The notes: generated by a model not told the origin, from the sequence alone. A DNA stretch of 64,000 nt from Trematomus loennbergii (GCA_012861695.1 JAAOOA010000127.1:22185267-22249266), one strand, 5' to 3'. Counted from the stretch's first letter, positions 13,060 through 25,510 are shown. Numbers and translations: made by a program.

Positions 13060-14940
13060 ATTGATTGATACATTTTATTTCAAACCAGTAAAATAAATAA
13101 TTACAAAACAAAACAAATGTTGCAGTGCATAGTCATGTAAGAGAAATCAAAACAAAAAATTACATTTACAACAACAACAACAGCATTAGCAACATAAACA
13201 GTCCCACATCTAGTGTTCGAAAAGGAGTGAGAAGAAGCATCATTTATTTAATCTCCCTTGTCCCTAAATGATTTATTTATAATCTATAATCTGCAATAAT
13301 TCATTATTATTAATTATTATTGTTATTATTATTATTATTATTATTAATCTGCTTTACCTGTTGATTGACATATATACATATACACATATGTACATACACA
13401 CATACATACATACATACATACACACACATACACATACACATATATACATATATGCACATATACATATACACATATACACATACACATAGTCAAACACCTT
13501 CCCCATCCCTGTACCTCGAGAAAATAACTTCTCTGTATTTCCTCTTGACCTGGTTAATGTCTGGACATCGCTTTAGCTCCACATTCACACTGTTCCATAG
13601 TCTCACTCCACAGGCTGAGATACAAAAGGTTCTTCTGGTTGTACGGACCCTATGAATTTCGAATTGAAATTGTCTCCTTGAACTATATCCCCCCACTTGT
13701 TGAGTGAATACTTTTTGGATGTTTCCTGGTAAAACGTTATTATTTGCCTTAAACATGATTTGTGCTGTTTGGAATTCTACCAGGTCTGTACATTTTAACA
13801 ATTTTGACTGCAGGAATAATTCGTTAGTGTGATCAAGATATTTGGCATTGTGAATGATTCGTATGGCTTTTTTTTGTAGAATAGATACTGCATGTATTGA
13901 ACTTTTGTAGTTATTGCCCCAGATTTCAGCACAGTAAGTCAGATATGGTAAGACTAGTGAACAGTAGAGAATGCAAAGTGAAATCTGATCTAGAACTTTG
14001 TTTAGTATGGAAATGCTTCTTGACAGCTTTGATTGTATATGTTTTATGTGTAATTTCCAACTTATTGTGTCATCTATTACCCCAAGAAATTCAATTTCAT
14101 GGACTCTTTCAATTTCAACCCCATCTATTTTTATTTGCATTTGTGTTTTTGTTCTATGTTTACCGAACAGCATTCATTTTTGTTTTACTCAAGTTTAATG
14201 ATAGTTTATTTTTGTCAAACCATGTTTTTCATTTGTGCATTTCATTTTCTATGTTCTCCACTAGCTGTTCTAAATTCTCCCCAGAACAGAATATATTTGT
14301 ATCATCAGCAAACAAAACTAGCCTCAGTACATTGGATACTCTACAGATGTCATTGATGTACAGTATAAACAATTTAGGACCCAACACTGACCCCTGGGGG
14401 ACACCACAAGCAATGTCCAAACATGAAGAACAGTCATTTCCCAACTTCACATACTGCTTTCTATTGCTTAAATAGCTTTTAATCCAGTCTAAAACTATAC
14501 TCCTGATACCATAGCTTTCTAATGTATATACTAGGATGTCATGGTTGATTGTGTCAAAAGCTTTTTTAACATCTATAAAAATCCCTACTGCATATTTGTT
14601 GTGTTCAAGGGCATCTGTGATATCCTCAATTGATATCCATAATTGCCAGTGATGTTGATCTGTTTGATCTGAATACGTATTGACTGTCCGTGATTAATTT
14701 GTGCTTTTCTATGAATGCGTCCAGTCTGTTGTTGAATACTTTTTCTAGTATTTTTGAAAATTGGGGAAGTAAAGAGATAGGTCTGTAGTTTGTGAAGTGG
14801 TGCTTGTTCCCAGTTTTGTATACAGGTATGACTTTAGCTATTTTCATTTTGTTTGGACAAGTACCGGTTTGGAATGACAGGTTACAGATGTACGTTAATG
14901 GTTTAGAAATCCCCCCAATGACCATTTTTACTAATGTCAA
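13060..14940 (-). mobile_element. 5'-truncated L2/CR1-type LINE with broken reverse transcriptase
   Basis: On the minus strand three disjoint frames give one reverse transcriptase. 14988-14626 carries VIPVYKTGN and NYRPISLLPQFSKILEK (finger motifs). 14450-14229 carries GVPQGSVLGPKLFILYIND and FADDT (catalytic FADD). 14173-13490 carries the thumb and C-terminal part (VHEIEFLGV, LPYLTYCAEIWG). No endonuclease domain remains: homology stops near 14940, so the copy is 5'-truncated, and frameshifts make it dead. The 3' end lies at low coordinates and runs into the AT-rich stretch near 13060-13360. The Jockey-superfamily (L2/CR1-like) assignment rests on motif style. Confidence 0.85.
13328..13488. 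repeat. ATT and TACA/CA microsatellites beside the LINE 3' end
   Basis: A run of ATT units (13320-13345) is followed by mixed ACAT/CATA/CACA repeats up to about 13488. These are simple repeats in the 3' region of the LINE; open frames made of Tyr-Thr-His repeats here are artefacts. Confidence 0.85.
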
Positions 14941-15334
14941 ATACAATACAATGTGAGTTGAAATGACAAATGTATAACAAAAAATCATGTCATTCTTACT
15001 TTGTATTTGCTTACAACTACATTACAGACTGTTTTTGTTTTTGTTTGTCAGGTCAATAATAAGAAAAAATGTATTTTTAATTGCTCCAATACTTTCATTT
15101 TTTAAACTAACTTTAGAAGGCACCTTTAAAACCTTGGCCTGTCCACCCCATGACACATAGTGAGAAAGCAAACAAGGTCAGGGCGCCAGATATCCGCAGA
15201 GTCGATAAGTCAGCTGTCAGTGAGGTGAGGAGCGTGTGAGGTGGGCCCTTGTGCAATGCAATCACATGGGATAAATGGGTCATGGGTAGAGGGCAAATCA
15301 AAAAGGGGTTGCACTGTGATGCAGAAATTGTCAG

Positions 15335-15474
15335 GTGGACAGGGGGTCTATTTTAGCGAGCCATTCACGTGAGACTTTGAATACATAAATCTTTCACTAA
15401 TAATCGTCAAGTGCTTTTTATTTTCCAGACTTACAACTGCTGCTGCCTGCTCTGATTTCCTCTCACTTTTCAAG
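15335..15474 (+). promoter_or_regulatory. Promoter and non-coding exon 1 of troponin I gene A
   Basis: The module GGACAGGGGGTCTATTTTAG (core CTATTTTAG at 15348-15356, a shortened MEF2-like site) is followed by CGAGCCATTCACGTG with an E-box, then a TATA-like ATACATAAAT at 15381-15390. A non-coding first exon ends at 15474 with AAG|GTAGGT. The same arrangement lies in front of the other three troponin I genes, which is the main evidence. The transcription start is estimated, near 15410. Confidence 0.65.
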
Positions 15475-16673
15475 GTAGGTTTCATATAATCAACCTATGG
15501 TATATCTCACAATAAAAGTCAATCAGATTAGACATTGAAGGAGACTGTTTAACGTAGCATTGCTATTTCACTTCTTGATGTGAGAGAAGCTATCAAAGGC
15601 TTTAATGACGAAGACTGCATTACAGCATGCACTGACACATTTACTGGGACTGGTATTTATGTGAGTGAATCTCTGCTATGTTGCCACTTTTGTCAAGGTC
15701 TTAAATACGTCTTGATGATATCTTGATCCTGTAAGTGAAGAAATGTAACCCGAGGCTTGAACTGCTTGAAAAGGTATTGTCGGCTGGTAACAGCAGGCCT
15801 GACCCGTTTTGTCCTAAAAGCTGCTGTGATAAGTGATGATGGCTCGCTCATATGAACTGGCAACCTCCTCGGTTGAGGGGCAAGGCTGCAGGCTGGGATA
15901 CTTTACCTTGAATTTAGCCCCCTGTCAGGCTGGATTAACTTAAATTGGTAATATTACTGTGTTGTATCAGAGGCATTGACAGGCTTTCATCAGTCTCTAA
16001 CACCTACTTTTGCTAATATATAATGGCATGGTTACATTGCATTTTAGGTATGTGGTTGTAAAGCTAACGCTAGAATGAGAAGGTCAGAGAAAGTGAGAGA
16101 GACAGAGGAGATAGGGTTTGTTGACAGCTCATTTTCACTTCAGCCCTAATCTGAAAATGTCTGCTCGAACAAAAGACATGTGCATTTAACATGCAGCAGA
16201 ATAAAAATGAAGTAGTGTTGTGGATTGAGAATTGTTTTTCATAACTCTCACAGTCTTTGAGAGATTTAATTAAAGTTGGTCTCTTGCCTGCCAAACTTTT
16301 TCTCTGGCACCATAAAAGACAAGGCAGCTGCTGGGGGACAGAAAAGTATGGTGGCAATGTGGCTAAATATAGCGACTGGCTCCTTGACAGCTCTTATAAC
16401 AATGGGAAGGATTATCTGATCTTGGAAAAAAATAAAAATGATTCTGAGAGCCACTGAGGTCAATGAGACCACTTCATTCTATTGAACTGTGACTACAGGA
16501 GTTGGATTAATCACATTTACTGTAGAAAACATGAGTAAGACTTTAACAAATACTCATTAAATGTATTAATAATAAGTCTAGTCTGTAAAACGATCTAAAG
16601 AAGTGTTGAAAATGCATTTCAAAAGAGTAAACAAACTTTATTTTTGCTCCAAAGGATACCGTAAACTGCAGAT

Positions 16674-19057
16674 ATGTCTGAAGGGTAAGTATTGACCTCT
16701 AAAAGAGAGCCACAATTCTCTACACTATTTGTATAATAAATAAAAACAACTCTCTATTTCTTTTGTTTACTTGTCTTGTCACATCTTGATGAAGACCGGT
16801 GAGTCCAAAAATGTTTTCCTAAACATGCATTAATTAATCATGTATTTTGTGCTTTAAAATGTAACATTTGAAACTGTATTAATTGCTTTATATGACATGT
16901 AAAGCATTATTTTCTTCTTCACAGAAAAAGACAAAGTATTCAGCAACACGCAGACTGCTTTTGAAGGTAGGTCCTGCAGACCTTTTAGACCACTAACATA
17001 CCATACACTAAAAATGCCATAATATGCTCCTAGACTGCTTTAATGTTTTATGCAGACATAGTAACGCCTCCCTGTATTACAGTCTAAACTGCTGAAGAAA
17101 GCAGCTTCTCTGCTGGTGGCTGAAATTGAACAGAAGAAACAAGAGAAGGAGCGAGTTGTGAAAGATTGTTTCCCTCCCCTGAACCTGCCAGGTCTGTCAG
17201 TCCAGGAGCTCCAGGTACTGACACAGAAAACCATGCTGATTCAGGCATTTCAGAGTACTGCAAGGATGACATGTTTTTGTAAGCCAGGGGTGTCCAAACT
17301 ACGGCCCGGTGGCCAAATGTGGCCCACGGACCATTTTGAATCGGCCCTCAGCAAATTCAAAAAGTATAATGGAATATGGCCCACAAATGAAACTTGTGCT
17401 TGTCTTATGTTGTACTTATTAAATATAAATGTAAAAATACATTACACAGTAGTATTCATGTGTTAATAAGAACACTTTTCATATAAATTCTGTCAATAAA
17501 AGTTGGAAACCTTTTCTAACATATCTTAGTTGATAAGAAAAAAGCCCAATGACTTATTTACATAACAAGCTTGAAATACACCCTTCCTATTTCTCCTTAT
17601 TATGAGCAATCTGAGCTTCTGTTTTAAGGGATGAGCTGCCAACACTCACAAGCATCATTTACCTACATTTGATTGATTTTGCTAACTTATAACTGAAATT
17701 ATGTATACCTCTAGTGAGTGGCCCAGCCCTTCGTATATTTTTCTGTATGTGGCTCACGGTAAAAAAGTTTGGACACCCTGTTGTAAGCCAACCTAAGAAT
17801 AACGGTTGCCTTGACAAAAAGCAAATTGCATGTTGCAGAAATGTTGATCTTTGGCAAACAAAATGTTATTATACTAAGCCGTGTTCGTCACAAATGGACC
17901 GATTAAAAAAGATTTTGAGGCCTAAATACAATCGCCAGATGTAAATAGTACTACACGTTGGCATGACTTCAACATCACCACGGCTGAGTAGATGAGTTTC
18001 CTCTTGTTCAGCGTAATGACTTTCATGTCCTCTACAACCTCTTTCTCTTTGAGCCACTTGTTAGCAAACAAAAACGATTGACCTTAAGACAAGGAAACAA
18101 CAACAATTATAACTCAATCAGTTTGACATGTTTTCTTTTTCTCTTTGCAGGATCTTTGCAAAGAACTACATCGTAAGATTGATGTTGTAGATGAAGTTCG
18201 TTATGATACAGAAGTTAAGGTAGTCAAAATGAAACAGAGGTACAGTGGAAGTTTTTAAGGTACATCACAAATTCATTTGTATATTTACTGACCTATAAGG
18301 ATGTTGAAGGGTGTGTTTGTTGCACAGGTCCAGTCACTGAAGGAGAAGATCTTTGGGCTGAAGGGGACGAAGAGGCCTAACTTGAAGAGGGTGAAGAAAA
18401 CCACGGACGACATGCTGGGTGCATGCAACGACCCCTCCAAACTCATGAAGCCTGATTTCAAGGCCAAACTCAAGACAGTGAAGAAGGAGGAAGAAAAGGT
18501 AACGTTTGGTTGGAAACAATCATCCATCAAGAAAAATAAACTATATTTAAAGGTGGGGTAGGTAAGTTTGAGAAACCGGCTCGAGATACACTTTTTGTTA
18601 TATTCCATGGAATGCTCTTAACATCCCGATAGCAATGAATATCTTAAGTGCTTTGACAAAAAATCCATTAAAAAAATGTCATCTGTGGAAGCCGTAATAC
18701 TGTAAAAAGCACGACCAATCATTTTAGGGCCCGGCTAAAATAACTGGATGGCCTACCTGCCTGTCAGCCTTCCATCTGTGCACAACTTATCTCGTGCCCT
18801 CATTGGTCATGTGCGCGCTCGTGTGTGTTGGAGGAGGGGCTCTGTAAGGAAGTGGCAGATTTTCTCCGGTTGTGTATTTTCAAATTCTAGCGATCTTGAG
18901 CTGGTTTCTCAAACTTACCTACCCCACCTTTAAAAGTACATTTAAATAACTTTTGTTTGTATCTTTGCAGAAGGAAGAAGTGACTGATTGGCGTAAGAAC
19001 GTGGAGGCCATGTCTGGTATGGACGGCAGGAAGAAGATGTTTAACGCAGGACAATAG
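16674..19057 (+). CDS. tnni1-like: Troponin I, slow skeletal type, gene A of the tandem array
   Basis: Coding exons: 16674-16684, micro-exon 16795-16798, 16925-16966, 17083-17214, 18151-18239, 18328-18498 and 18971-19057 (about 178 residues). Troponin I is the inhibitory subunit of the thin-filament troponin complex; it binds actin, troponin C and troponin T. Visible: basic N-terminus (SATRRLLLK), [14 protein letters not shown] (troponin T contact), [17 protein letters not shown] (inhibitory and switch region) and [20 protein letters not shown]. The NVEAMSGM end matches slow (TNNI1) rather than fast troponin I. Gene A is the most divergent copy: [16 protein letters not shown] replaces the usual MLGALLG segment. 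Exon 18151-18239 is 89 nt where its paralogues have 90, so one nucleotide (probably a G in CAG-GAG) is missing. A hAT sits in the intron after 17214 and a MITE in the last intron. Confidence 0.85.
17285..17780. mobile_element. Non-autonomous hAT element in an intron of gene A
   Basis: The element is 496 bp. The left end CAGGGGTGTCCAAACT and right end AAGTTTGGACACCCTG are inverted matches. The 8-bp sequence TTGTAAGC occurs directly on both sides (17277-17284 and 17781-17788), the duplication length expected of hAT. No transposase frame. The perfect duplication suggests a fairly recent insertion. Confidence 0.9.
18551..18929. mobile_element. TTAA MITE family 'AGGTGGGGTAGG', copy 1
   Basis: The element is 379 bp, with ends AGGTGGGGTAGGTAAGTTTG and CTTACCTACCCCACCT and TTAA at 18547-18550 and 18930-18933. 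It lies in the last intron of gene A. TTAA plus ends starting AGG resemble Kolobok more than piggyBac. Three more copies or derivatives lie in gene C. Confidence 0.85.
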
Positions 19058-19762
19058 ACAGTGCTGTTAGTAATACATCGGCCCAATCCCAACATACACC
19101 TAAGGCCTAAACACTAAACCCTCACTGGCTTAATTGGCATCACCTGTGTGTGCAGCTGTAATGCTTGAGTGTGTGAGTTCATGAGGACTCATAATGGTAT
19201 AAAAAGGATGAACAAGACACCATCGTGACATGCTTGCAACAACTCATCACCATTAGAGAAACAAGCCAAGTCTATGGGCACCTCCGTCTGGAAAGTCTGC
19301 AGAGATGCGGACTTAAAGAAAGAGTGTATAATGACGTTGAAATAAATGGTTTTTTCTTGATTTAATGTAAACATGTATGTACAAAAACCACTTTATGGTG
19401 TAATCATAAACATTGTATGAATAGCGTCCTCTTTGCATTGAAATTGTGTTAAAGAAAATGCAGAGTAGCTTTGTGAGTTTGTCATTTGAAGTGAAGTATT
19501 TGTATTATACAGATGAAGGCGCTGCCACTGGTCTGTAAAACATGTGATGCTTATTAAAAGACCATAAAGACTTTAATGCTTGGTTTTTCTTTGGTTTGTT
19601 AGATTTTCCAGTTTTGATGATGATGTGTTCATGGATGTTTTTCACTGGCTGTCCTTAAAGCCTCTACTCTTGGTGTTGAGTAATGGGAGTATACCAAATT
19701 GGTGGTTAACCTGGTGTGGGGGGGGATGCCATGTAGAGGTGAAGTGATATACAGTATGTCAG

Positions 19763-19887
19763 GTCAGAGGAGGCTATTTTAGTTGACCACTCAACCATTA
19801 CATTTGGCGCAAGTTTTTCTCTTGAGGAAAAGTCTTGTCACTTAAAGACAGCCACTTTTCACCTCAACAGGTTTTCTGCAGAGAAAG
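19763..19887 (+). promoter_or_regulatory. Promoter and non-coding exon 1 of troponin I gene B
   Basis: GGTCAGAGGAGGCTATTTTAG (core CTATTTTAG at 19774-19782) is followed by TTGACCACTCAACCATTAC, the degenerate counterpart of the module at genes A, C and D. No clear TATA box. A first exon ends at 19887 (GAAAG|GTATGT). Of the four promoters this is the least well preserved. Confidence 0.55.
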
Positions 19888-20470
19888 GTATGTTCATTTT
19901 TATAATGACAAAAATGTGGCTTAAGAATAAGTAAGACTGTTGCATTTATTTTTTGAATGATTTAAAGAACAGCAGGAACTGTATTAAGCCAATCGGTGAA
20001 AATACATGCAGGTTTACTGTAAAATATTTGATACAGTTTGATTTTTAAGAGACCAACACAACACTATAATATTACTTACTTACTTAGGGAAATTAATCCA
20101 CCTATATTTTAGTACTTTTTTTGTTTTATTTTGCAAAAGCTAAGGTTGGTTCTTGCTGCCTTGAACAATGGATCAACTCTGGGATTACATTTGTTTGCAG
20201 CATTTACACATGCAGCGTTACTAATTGAAGGGCTTAATGTTGGTATGTTGACAAAGCGAGGTCTGGATGAGTCAGCCCAGTCAACCAGATGTGAATAAAC
20301 AGTCTGTTTCTAATAAGTATCAGATTCTGGTGCATGAATCACAAAATAATAATTATTACAGCGTTACTGCTTAACAGCATGTATGTAGTAATACTACTGC
20401 AACCGATACTGTCCTTGCATTTAATGTTTCTGACTTTGAATTCTTTCATTCTTTCAGACAAACAGCAATC

Positions 20471-22117
20471 ATGTCTGAGGGGTAAGTTATGCTTTCTTTA
20501 CTATGTACTGTACATTTGTATTTGTAAAATACAAGTAATTGTTTACAATGTTATGATGCTATCTCTCGTTTCTTTTCTCTCGTAAATTATCTATATAATT
20601 ATTGTATCTTATGAAAAAACAAATACACTTACATACATTACATTGTGTACATAACTGCTAATTGTTACATAAATATTTTCTGCTTAATGTTTTGTAGCAG
20701 AAAAAATCAAAGATCTCTGCATCTCGCAGACTGGCTCTCAAGGTATTATGTCTTATGATAACATCTATATAAGTCTGATCCATGCCACATAGTTAATCAA
20801 CCTGATTTATTTTATCCAATTTAGACCAAGCTGCTGAAAATGGCAGCTGAGATGTTGGAGAAGGAGAAGGAGGAAAAGAAGCAGGCGAGGGAAGCCACTC
20901 TGGCTGAGAGAGTCCCTCCGCTCCAGCTGTCGGGTTTGTCCGTCCAGGACCTTCTGGTATGTGAAGGTCACTGCCGGTCAATCATTCTACAGTGAGTCCA
21001 CATCAGGGAATTGTTCCATATGCATGCATTGCTCTGATGTTTATAGGTAACATGCATACAGTATGTTCATATGCAGTACGCGCATTAGAAGAGAGGTGCC
21101 TCACTGTCTACATTTGACATTGTCTGCATGTAGCTGACATTCTTTTTTAGAGAAACATTTAATAAATCATATTAATAGAATACATATGATCTAAGACAAG
21201 GAATGGATACATTTTAAATACAACCATGACTGTAACAATCACCACACTAGTAATAAAAGACACCATACTCTTGGTTTGATGTTTCATAAATGACTTTGTG
21301 TTGCATCAACACAGTTTTAAACTTTGACATTTGCAACTGCGCAACATGCAAAGCCATTGAATGCTCGTCATTAAAGGTTCAACACACACAATCTGATTCT
21401 CTCTCTGTCTGCAGGCTCTGTGCAAAGATCTGCACCAAGAGATTGACGTGGTAGATGAAGAGCGTTATGACGTTGATGCCAAAGTGGTCAAAGATACTAA
21501 GGAGGTACATATTTATTATTTTCATTGGACTTACATGTTGATTTAATCCTTGCTTCATGGATGTGTTAACAAATGAAACCGTTCTGCAGCATTTATTATT
21601 ATTAGATATTTAGATATTATTATGATCGATTGATAAATGTATTTTCATTGGGACTGATTGGATTTTTGAAGGTGTTCATTTTTGTGTACCTTTCACTTAC
21701 ATTTGTCATTGTTTATTGCAGGTTGAACATCTTTCCATGAACATTATTGAGCTGAAGGGTGACATGAAGCGACCTGCTCTCAAGAGGGTGAAGATCTCTG
21801 CTGGGCGCTAAGGTCAAAGAGTCCGTGGACTTTAAGGCCAACCTGAAGACCGTGAAGAAAGAGGAGGAGAAGGTAAGTGTGGAATCTTAAACATCCGATT
21901 CAAGGCTGGGTTGACTCCTAGGTTTAGATTAGGTTTGAATTATAACACAATGCTTTGCTATTTCTTAATTTATTGGGGCTATTCTTAAAGAGCACAGCTT
22001 CACTGAGACATATGTTCTTCTTATGAACAGAAAGAGGAGGTCACTGACTGGCGTAAGAACGTGGAGGCCATGTCTGGTATGGAGGGCAGGAAGAAGCTGT
22101 TTGACGCTGGACAGTAG
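20471..22117 (+). pseudogene. tnni1-like: Troponin I, slow skeletal type, gene B (reading frame broken)
   Basis: Exons: 20471-20481 (MSEG start), 20698-20742, 20825-20956, 21415-21504, 21722-21872 and 22031-22117 (stop TAG). The sequence is typical slow troponin [78 protein letters not shown] and [18 protein letters not shown]. Exon 21722-21872 is 151 nt against 174 in gene D: 23 nt coding for DAMLGALL are absent, which shifts the frame and puts a TAA in the exon. The short micro-exon that restores phase in the paralogues was not found between 20482 and 20697. The rest of the coding sequence is clean, so the alternatives are a recent pseudogene or an assembly collapse of the GCTG-rich segment. 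Confidence 0.7.
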
Positions 22118-22234
22118 ATTTAGATTTTTAAAAAGATGCACAGTTTAGGATATTAGGTTATTTACTACTTAACATAGGTCAACAGTGTATGTTTGAGTGT
22201 GTGTGCAGTATATGTTCTGTTTATGTTTTAATGT

Positions 22235-22341
22235 TTCATGTGGAACCTACTTGAGCAGGTCTCCCTTGAAAAAGAGGTCAATGATCTCAATGGGATACAA
22301 CCTGAATAAATAAAGGTTTGAAATGAAATGAAATGAAATAG
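22235..22341 (+). repeat. LINE 3' tail fragment with (AAATG)n end
   Basis: The stretch GGTCTCCCTTGAAAAAGAGG, then GATCTCAATGGGATACAACC, then AATAAATAAAGG and four AAATG units looks like the 3' terminus of a fish L2-type LINE. It is the same consensus, in opposite orientation, as the tail at 53160-53240. It starts about 120 bp after the gene B stop and so probably lies in its 3' untranslated region, where it could supply AATAAA. Confidence 0.7.
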
Positions 22342-24535
22342 ACTTCAGAGGAAGTGTGTGTGTACAGCATAGACTACAGGAAGTTGTATATTTTGGAGAT
22401 AAGTTAGTAGCATTCTATCATCATGTAGTTGAAATGAAAAATACCAGTTTATGTGCTAAAACTAAATGCTTCTGATCAACAAAGAAAACTGGTGCCTGAC
22501 TTTAACTTTTAAATATCTGCTTTATTATCCAATTGATTGATTGGACAAAGAAAAGAAAAAATCTGGAACTGATTCTTTTGTGTTCTTTGCTGAACATTTT
22601 TAAACTTTTAGACGATGATTTCATTGAAAGGGTCAACTTATTGTTTCAGTTTTAATCATTATTTTTAGCAGTCGTGTTGCTCGGTGCAGTGAACTGAACT
22701 TTAGCTGCTCCGTGTTTACTCTACTGAGGAGTTTATTGCGGCCCTGAACCTGCGACCTCTTTTATTTTAGACATTTACAGTTTCAAAATGCAAATGTTAC
22801 GTCTGCTTTGATTTACAAAGATGGTTTAACAACTTTGATCTCAGCTGCTACTGTTGACAACTACCAAGCACCTATCTTCGGATTTGGGACTCACATCACA
22901 TGCAATTTCAAGCCATTAAGTCACTGTTTCCATTGTTCAAACATTACATTTTCTCACTCTTTCACAAATAAACGTAAATTACTTGAAAAAACGAAATAAA
23001 GTTAACTTATCAAGGCACAATGGATCAAATGTTAGAATCATGACCATTATTTCTGGAAAACTATAGATCATTTGTTGAAATACTTTATAGTTATAACAAT
23101 AAACTCTCTGTAGACAAACTCTGACATTTGTTTCACCAATTGGTCATTGTTTGCATAAAAAAAATGGCCTGCAAATGTCTCTAAATAAAAGGCAGTATTT
23201 TAATGGGCTAGCAGTGAAGGTCATAAAGCATTACAACTCAAGTTAGAAGGACAGGAGATTTTGCGGGTATTGTGTGAATGCAGCATAAACTAGTGGATGC
23301 TGATTGATGCATTATGGGAAATGTAGGCTTTGACCCATCAGACCTGACCATTCTTCATCTAATTTTCCCTTTGTGCGGAGGTGCAATATTAAATGACTTG
23401 AAAACTCAAGTACTTCAAGGTTTTATTTTAGAATAGTATTTGACCCAGGTTAGAACTATTTTTGTTTAATCGTTCTGTGCCAATATGTCCTTACGTGAGG
23501 GCATAAGTTGCAGCCCTTTGAACCATGTGACTCCCTGTTCCAACAATGACGCAGATTGAACCATGGGCGGCTCAGTTTACAAACCATCAAGTCCTGACCA
23601 GCACCTGTCTGTGTTCCTCTGCTCGACTAAATAAAACATGACTGATTTTTGGCTTTGTTTTTACCTCCAAGGTGGTCCTTTAATGTGTTATCAGAAACGC
23701 TGTCACAATATCTGTTTTATCTGCAGGATTATCATCGAGATATCTATAGAAAAAATAATGCTATCAGTCAAAGTCAACTTAGTTTATTGTTTGTTTTGTC
23801 TCTTTTTTGGCTTACAGTATAATTTACATTTAAAATACAAGTGTAACCATAACTGGACAAAAACTAAAATTACACTAAGATAAAGAGGCACAGATTTATT
23901 ATGGCTGTATTATTTACAACATATCGTTCGTGTTTTTTTAAATACCGCAGTTACTTACTTAAACTTACTTATTGGATGCTGGTGTCAAAGTAAGAAAATA
24001 GCTCCATTTCCATTGGTGCAAGGGGACAAGTAACAGTATCTCATTCATTTGCAATATTTAGATCTCCATTTTGTTGATTCATTTGCAAATTGGAAATGAA
24101 CAAAGCAATATCATAGTTGATTTCGGCCGCTTGAAAAACAGATATGTGATATGGTCTTTAAAACAGTCTCAGTTAGGATGCCTATAGATGGACATCTTGA
24201 GGCGGTCAAGATCACACTTGGACAGAGCTGTTTGTTCTATTAATAAATTATCACAACCACTTAATGCTGAAACTCTACGCTGATTTCTTCCTTCTGTTTG
24301 ACTCCTTAACAATGTTATCCAAATGTCCAAAAACTAGCCCCGGTCAAATGTGAATGGGTGACGCTGACTCGCTGCACTCAGAGGGTCCGTGGGTAATGTC
24401 TCTTTAAATTCTCACTGTCACTTCCCTCAACAGGTGTTTTAATTTACACAGGATACTCAAGTGTTTGAGTTTTTATCACCTCCTTTCCTGTGTGATATTG
24501 TGGGGATGCTATGTGTGACACTAAATACCACTGTT
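22342..24535. other. Spacer between troponin I genes B and C
   Basis: AT-rich DNA with no exon, no terminal inverted repeats and no tandem repeat that I could recognise. The small open frames (22808-22999, 23638-23883) lack splice sites or familiar motifs. Confidence 0.5.
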
Positions 24536-24689
24536 GGTGGACAGAGAGGAGTCTATTTTTGTGGGCCATTCACACTAGGCAATGACACTATAAATCTGAT
24601 TTCTGGTAGTCTAGGAGTCCATTGCTGCCTCCCTCACACACACTTTTCTTCAGTGTGGAGGCCTAAGGAGTTGTTTCAGCTTCACTAAG
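24536..24689 (+). promoter_or_regulatory. Promoter and non-coding exon 1 of troponin I gene C
   Basis: GGTGGACAGAGAGGAGTCTA continues into CTATTTTTG (24553-24561), then GGGCCATTCACAC and a good TATA box (ACTATAAATCT, about 24587-24597) roughly 30 bp downstream. Exon 1 ends at 24689 (CTAAG|GTACAG). The order of MEF2-like core, CCATTCAC and TATA matches genes A and D. Confidence 0.7.
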
Positions 24690-25224
24690 GTACAGAGTTG
24701 CTTGTATGTTTTAGAATAAACTTGGTAGGCATGTGGACATAATCTGGGAATTGGGAGGAATTTCTCAGCATGCTGCGAGTTAAAACAATTAACTTGTAAT
24801 AAGGAAAATCTTTTATTCAGATTATTGCTTGACTTGACTTTGTTGTATTATTGGAATTCCTGTTTGCACGCCTGTGGATTATCTGGACATTCACCTTTTT
24901 TGCCACCTATGCAGAGACTCTTGTGAGTTATGCACGTCTACTGACCCGGCACACACTTGTGAATGTGACACAAATGCTTTTACATTTTTGGAAGATGTAT
25001 CCTAAACCGATGCATACTAAATCTGCACTGGACTTATAATTACATTTAGTTGTAACATGTTTTTTAGGGTGGTCCGTAGTGCCATGTACATTTTCGAATT
25101 CATTTATTTTAAGCTCCAACCAGCGACATTTGTTATGATAGTCAAGAAAACTCTCCTGGTGAATTTTATTCAAATTCCAACAACATTTACCCCTCCCTCA
25201 TCAACCTTGAAGTTTAGCCTCACG

Positions 25225-25363
25225 TAGGGTGGTCCTTAAAATTGAAAGTCGGAAAGTCTAAGCTCCAACCCCAGAATTCATTCTATTAGTCGAGAAACTA
25301 ATAGAATGAATTCTGGGGGTTGGAGCTTAGACTTTCCGACTTTCAATTTTAAGGACCACCCTA
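25225..25363. mobile_element. Near-perfect palindromic MITE (hairpin) in intron 1 of gene C
   Basis: Two arms of about 65 bp (from AGGGTGGTCCTTAAAATTG, and its reverse complement ending CCACCCT) flank a loop of about 6 nt. The ends read TA-GGGTGGTCC and GGACCACCC-TA, so a TA target duplication, as in Tc1/mariner-like elements, is possible. Another GGGTGGTCC end preceded by TA lies at 25065, followed by related sequence (AAGCTCCAACC), which suggests an older relative next to it. Confidence 0.8.
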
Positions 25364-25423
25364 ATGTTTTTACATTTGGAACAATAATCATTTCATCCTT
25401 GTGATTGTCTTTATTTGAATGAA

Positions 25424-25510
25424 GTAATAATAATAATAATAATAATAGCTTGCATTTATATAGCGCCTTTCAAGGGACCCAAGGTCCAAGTATATTATTC
25501 TGGGTTATTA
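25424..25510. repeat. (TAA)n plus conserved fish interspersed-repeat tail
   Basis: A run of AAT/TAA units is followed by GCATTTATATAGCGCCTTTC and GGGACCCAAGG, a motif I recognise as the end of a widespread teleost interspersed repeat. Family unassigned. Confidence 0.5.

Noticed and set aside
25225..25363. MicroRNA precursor
   Set aside because: The stem is far too long and perfect, and the ends look like transposon termini with TA flanks; a palindromic MITE fits better.
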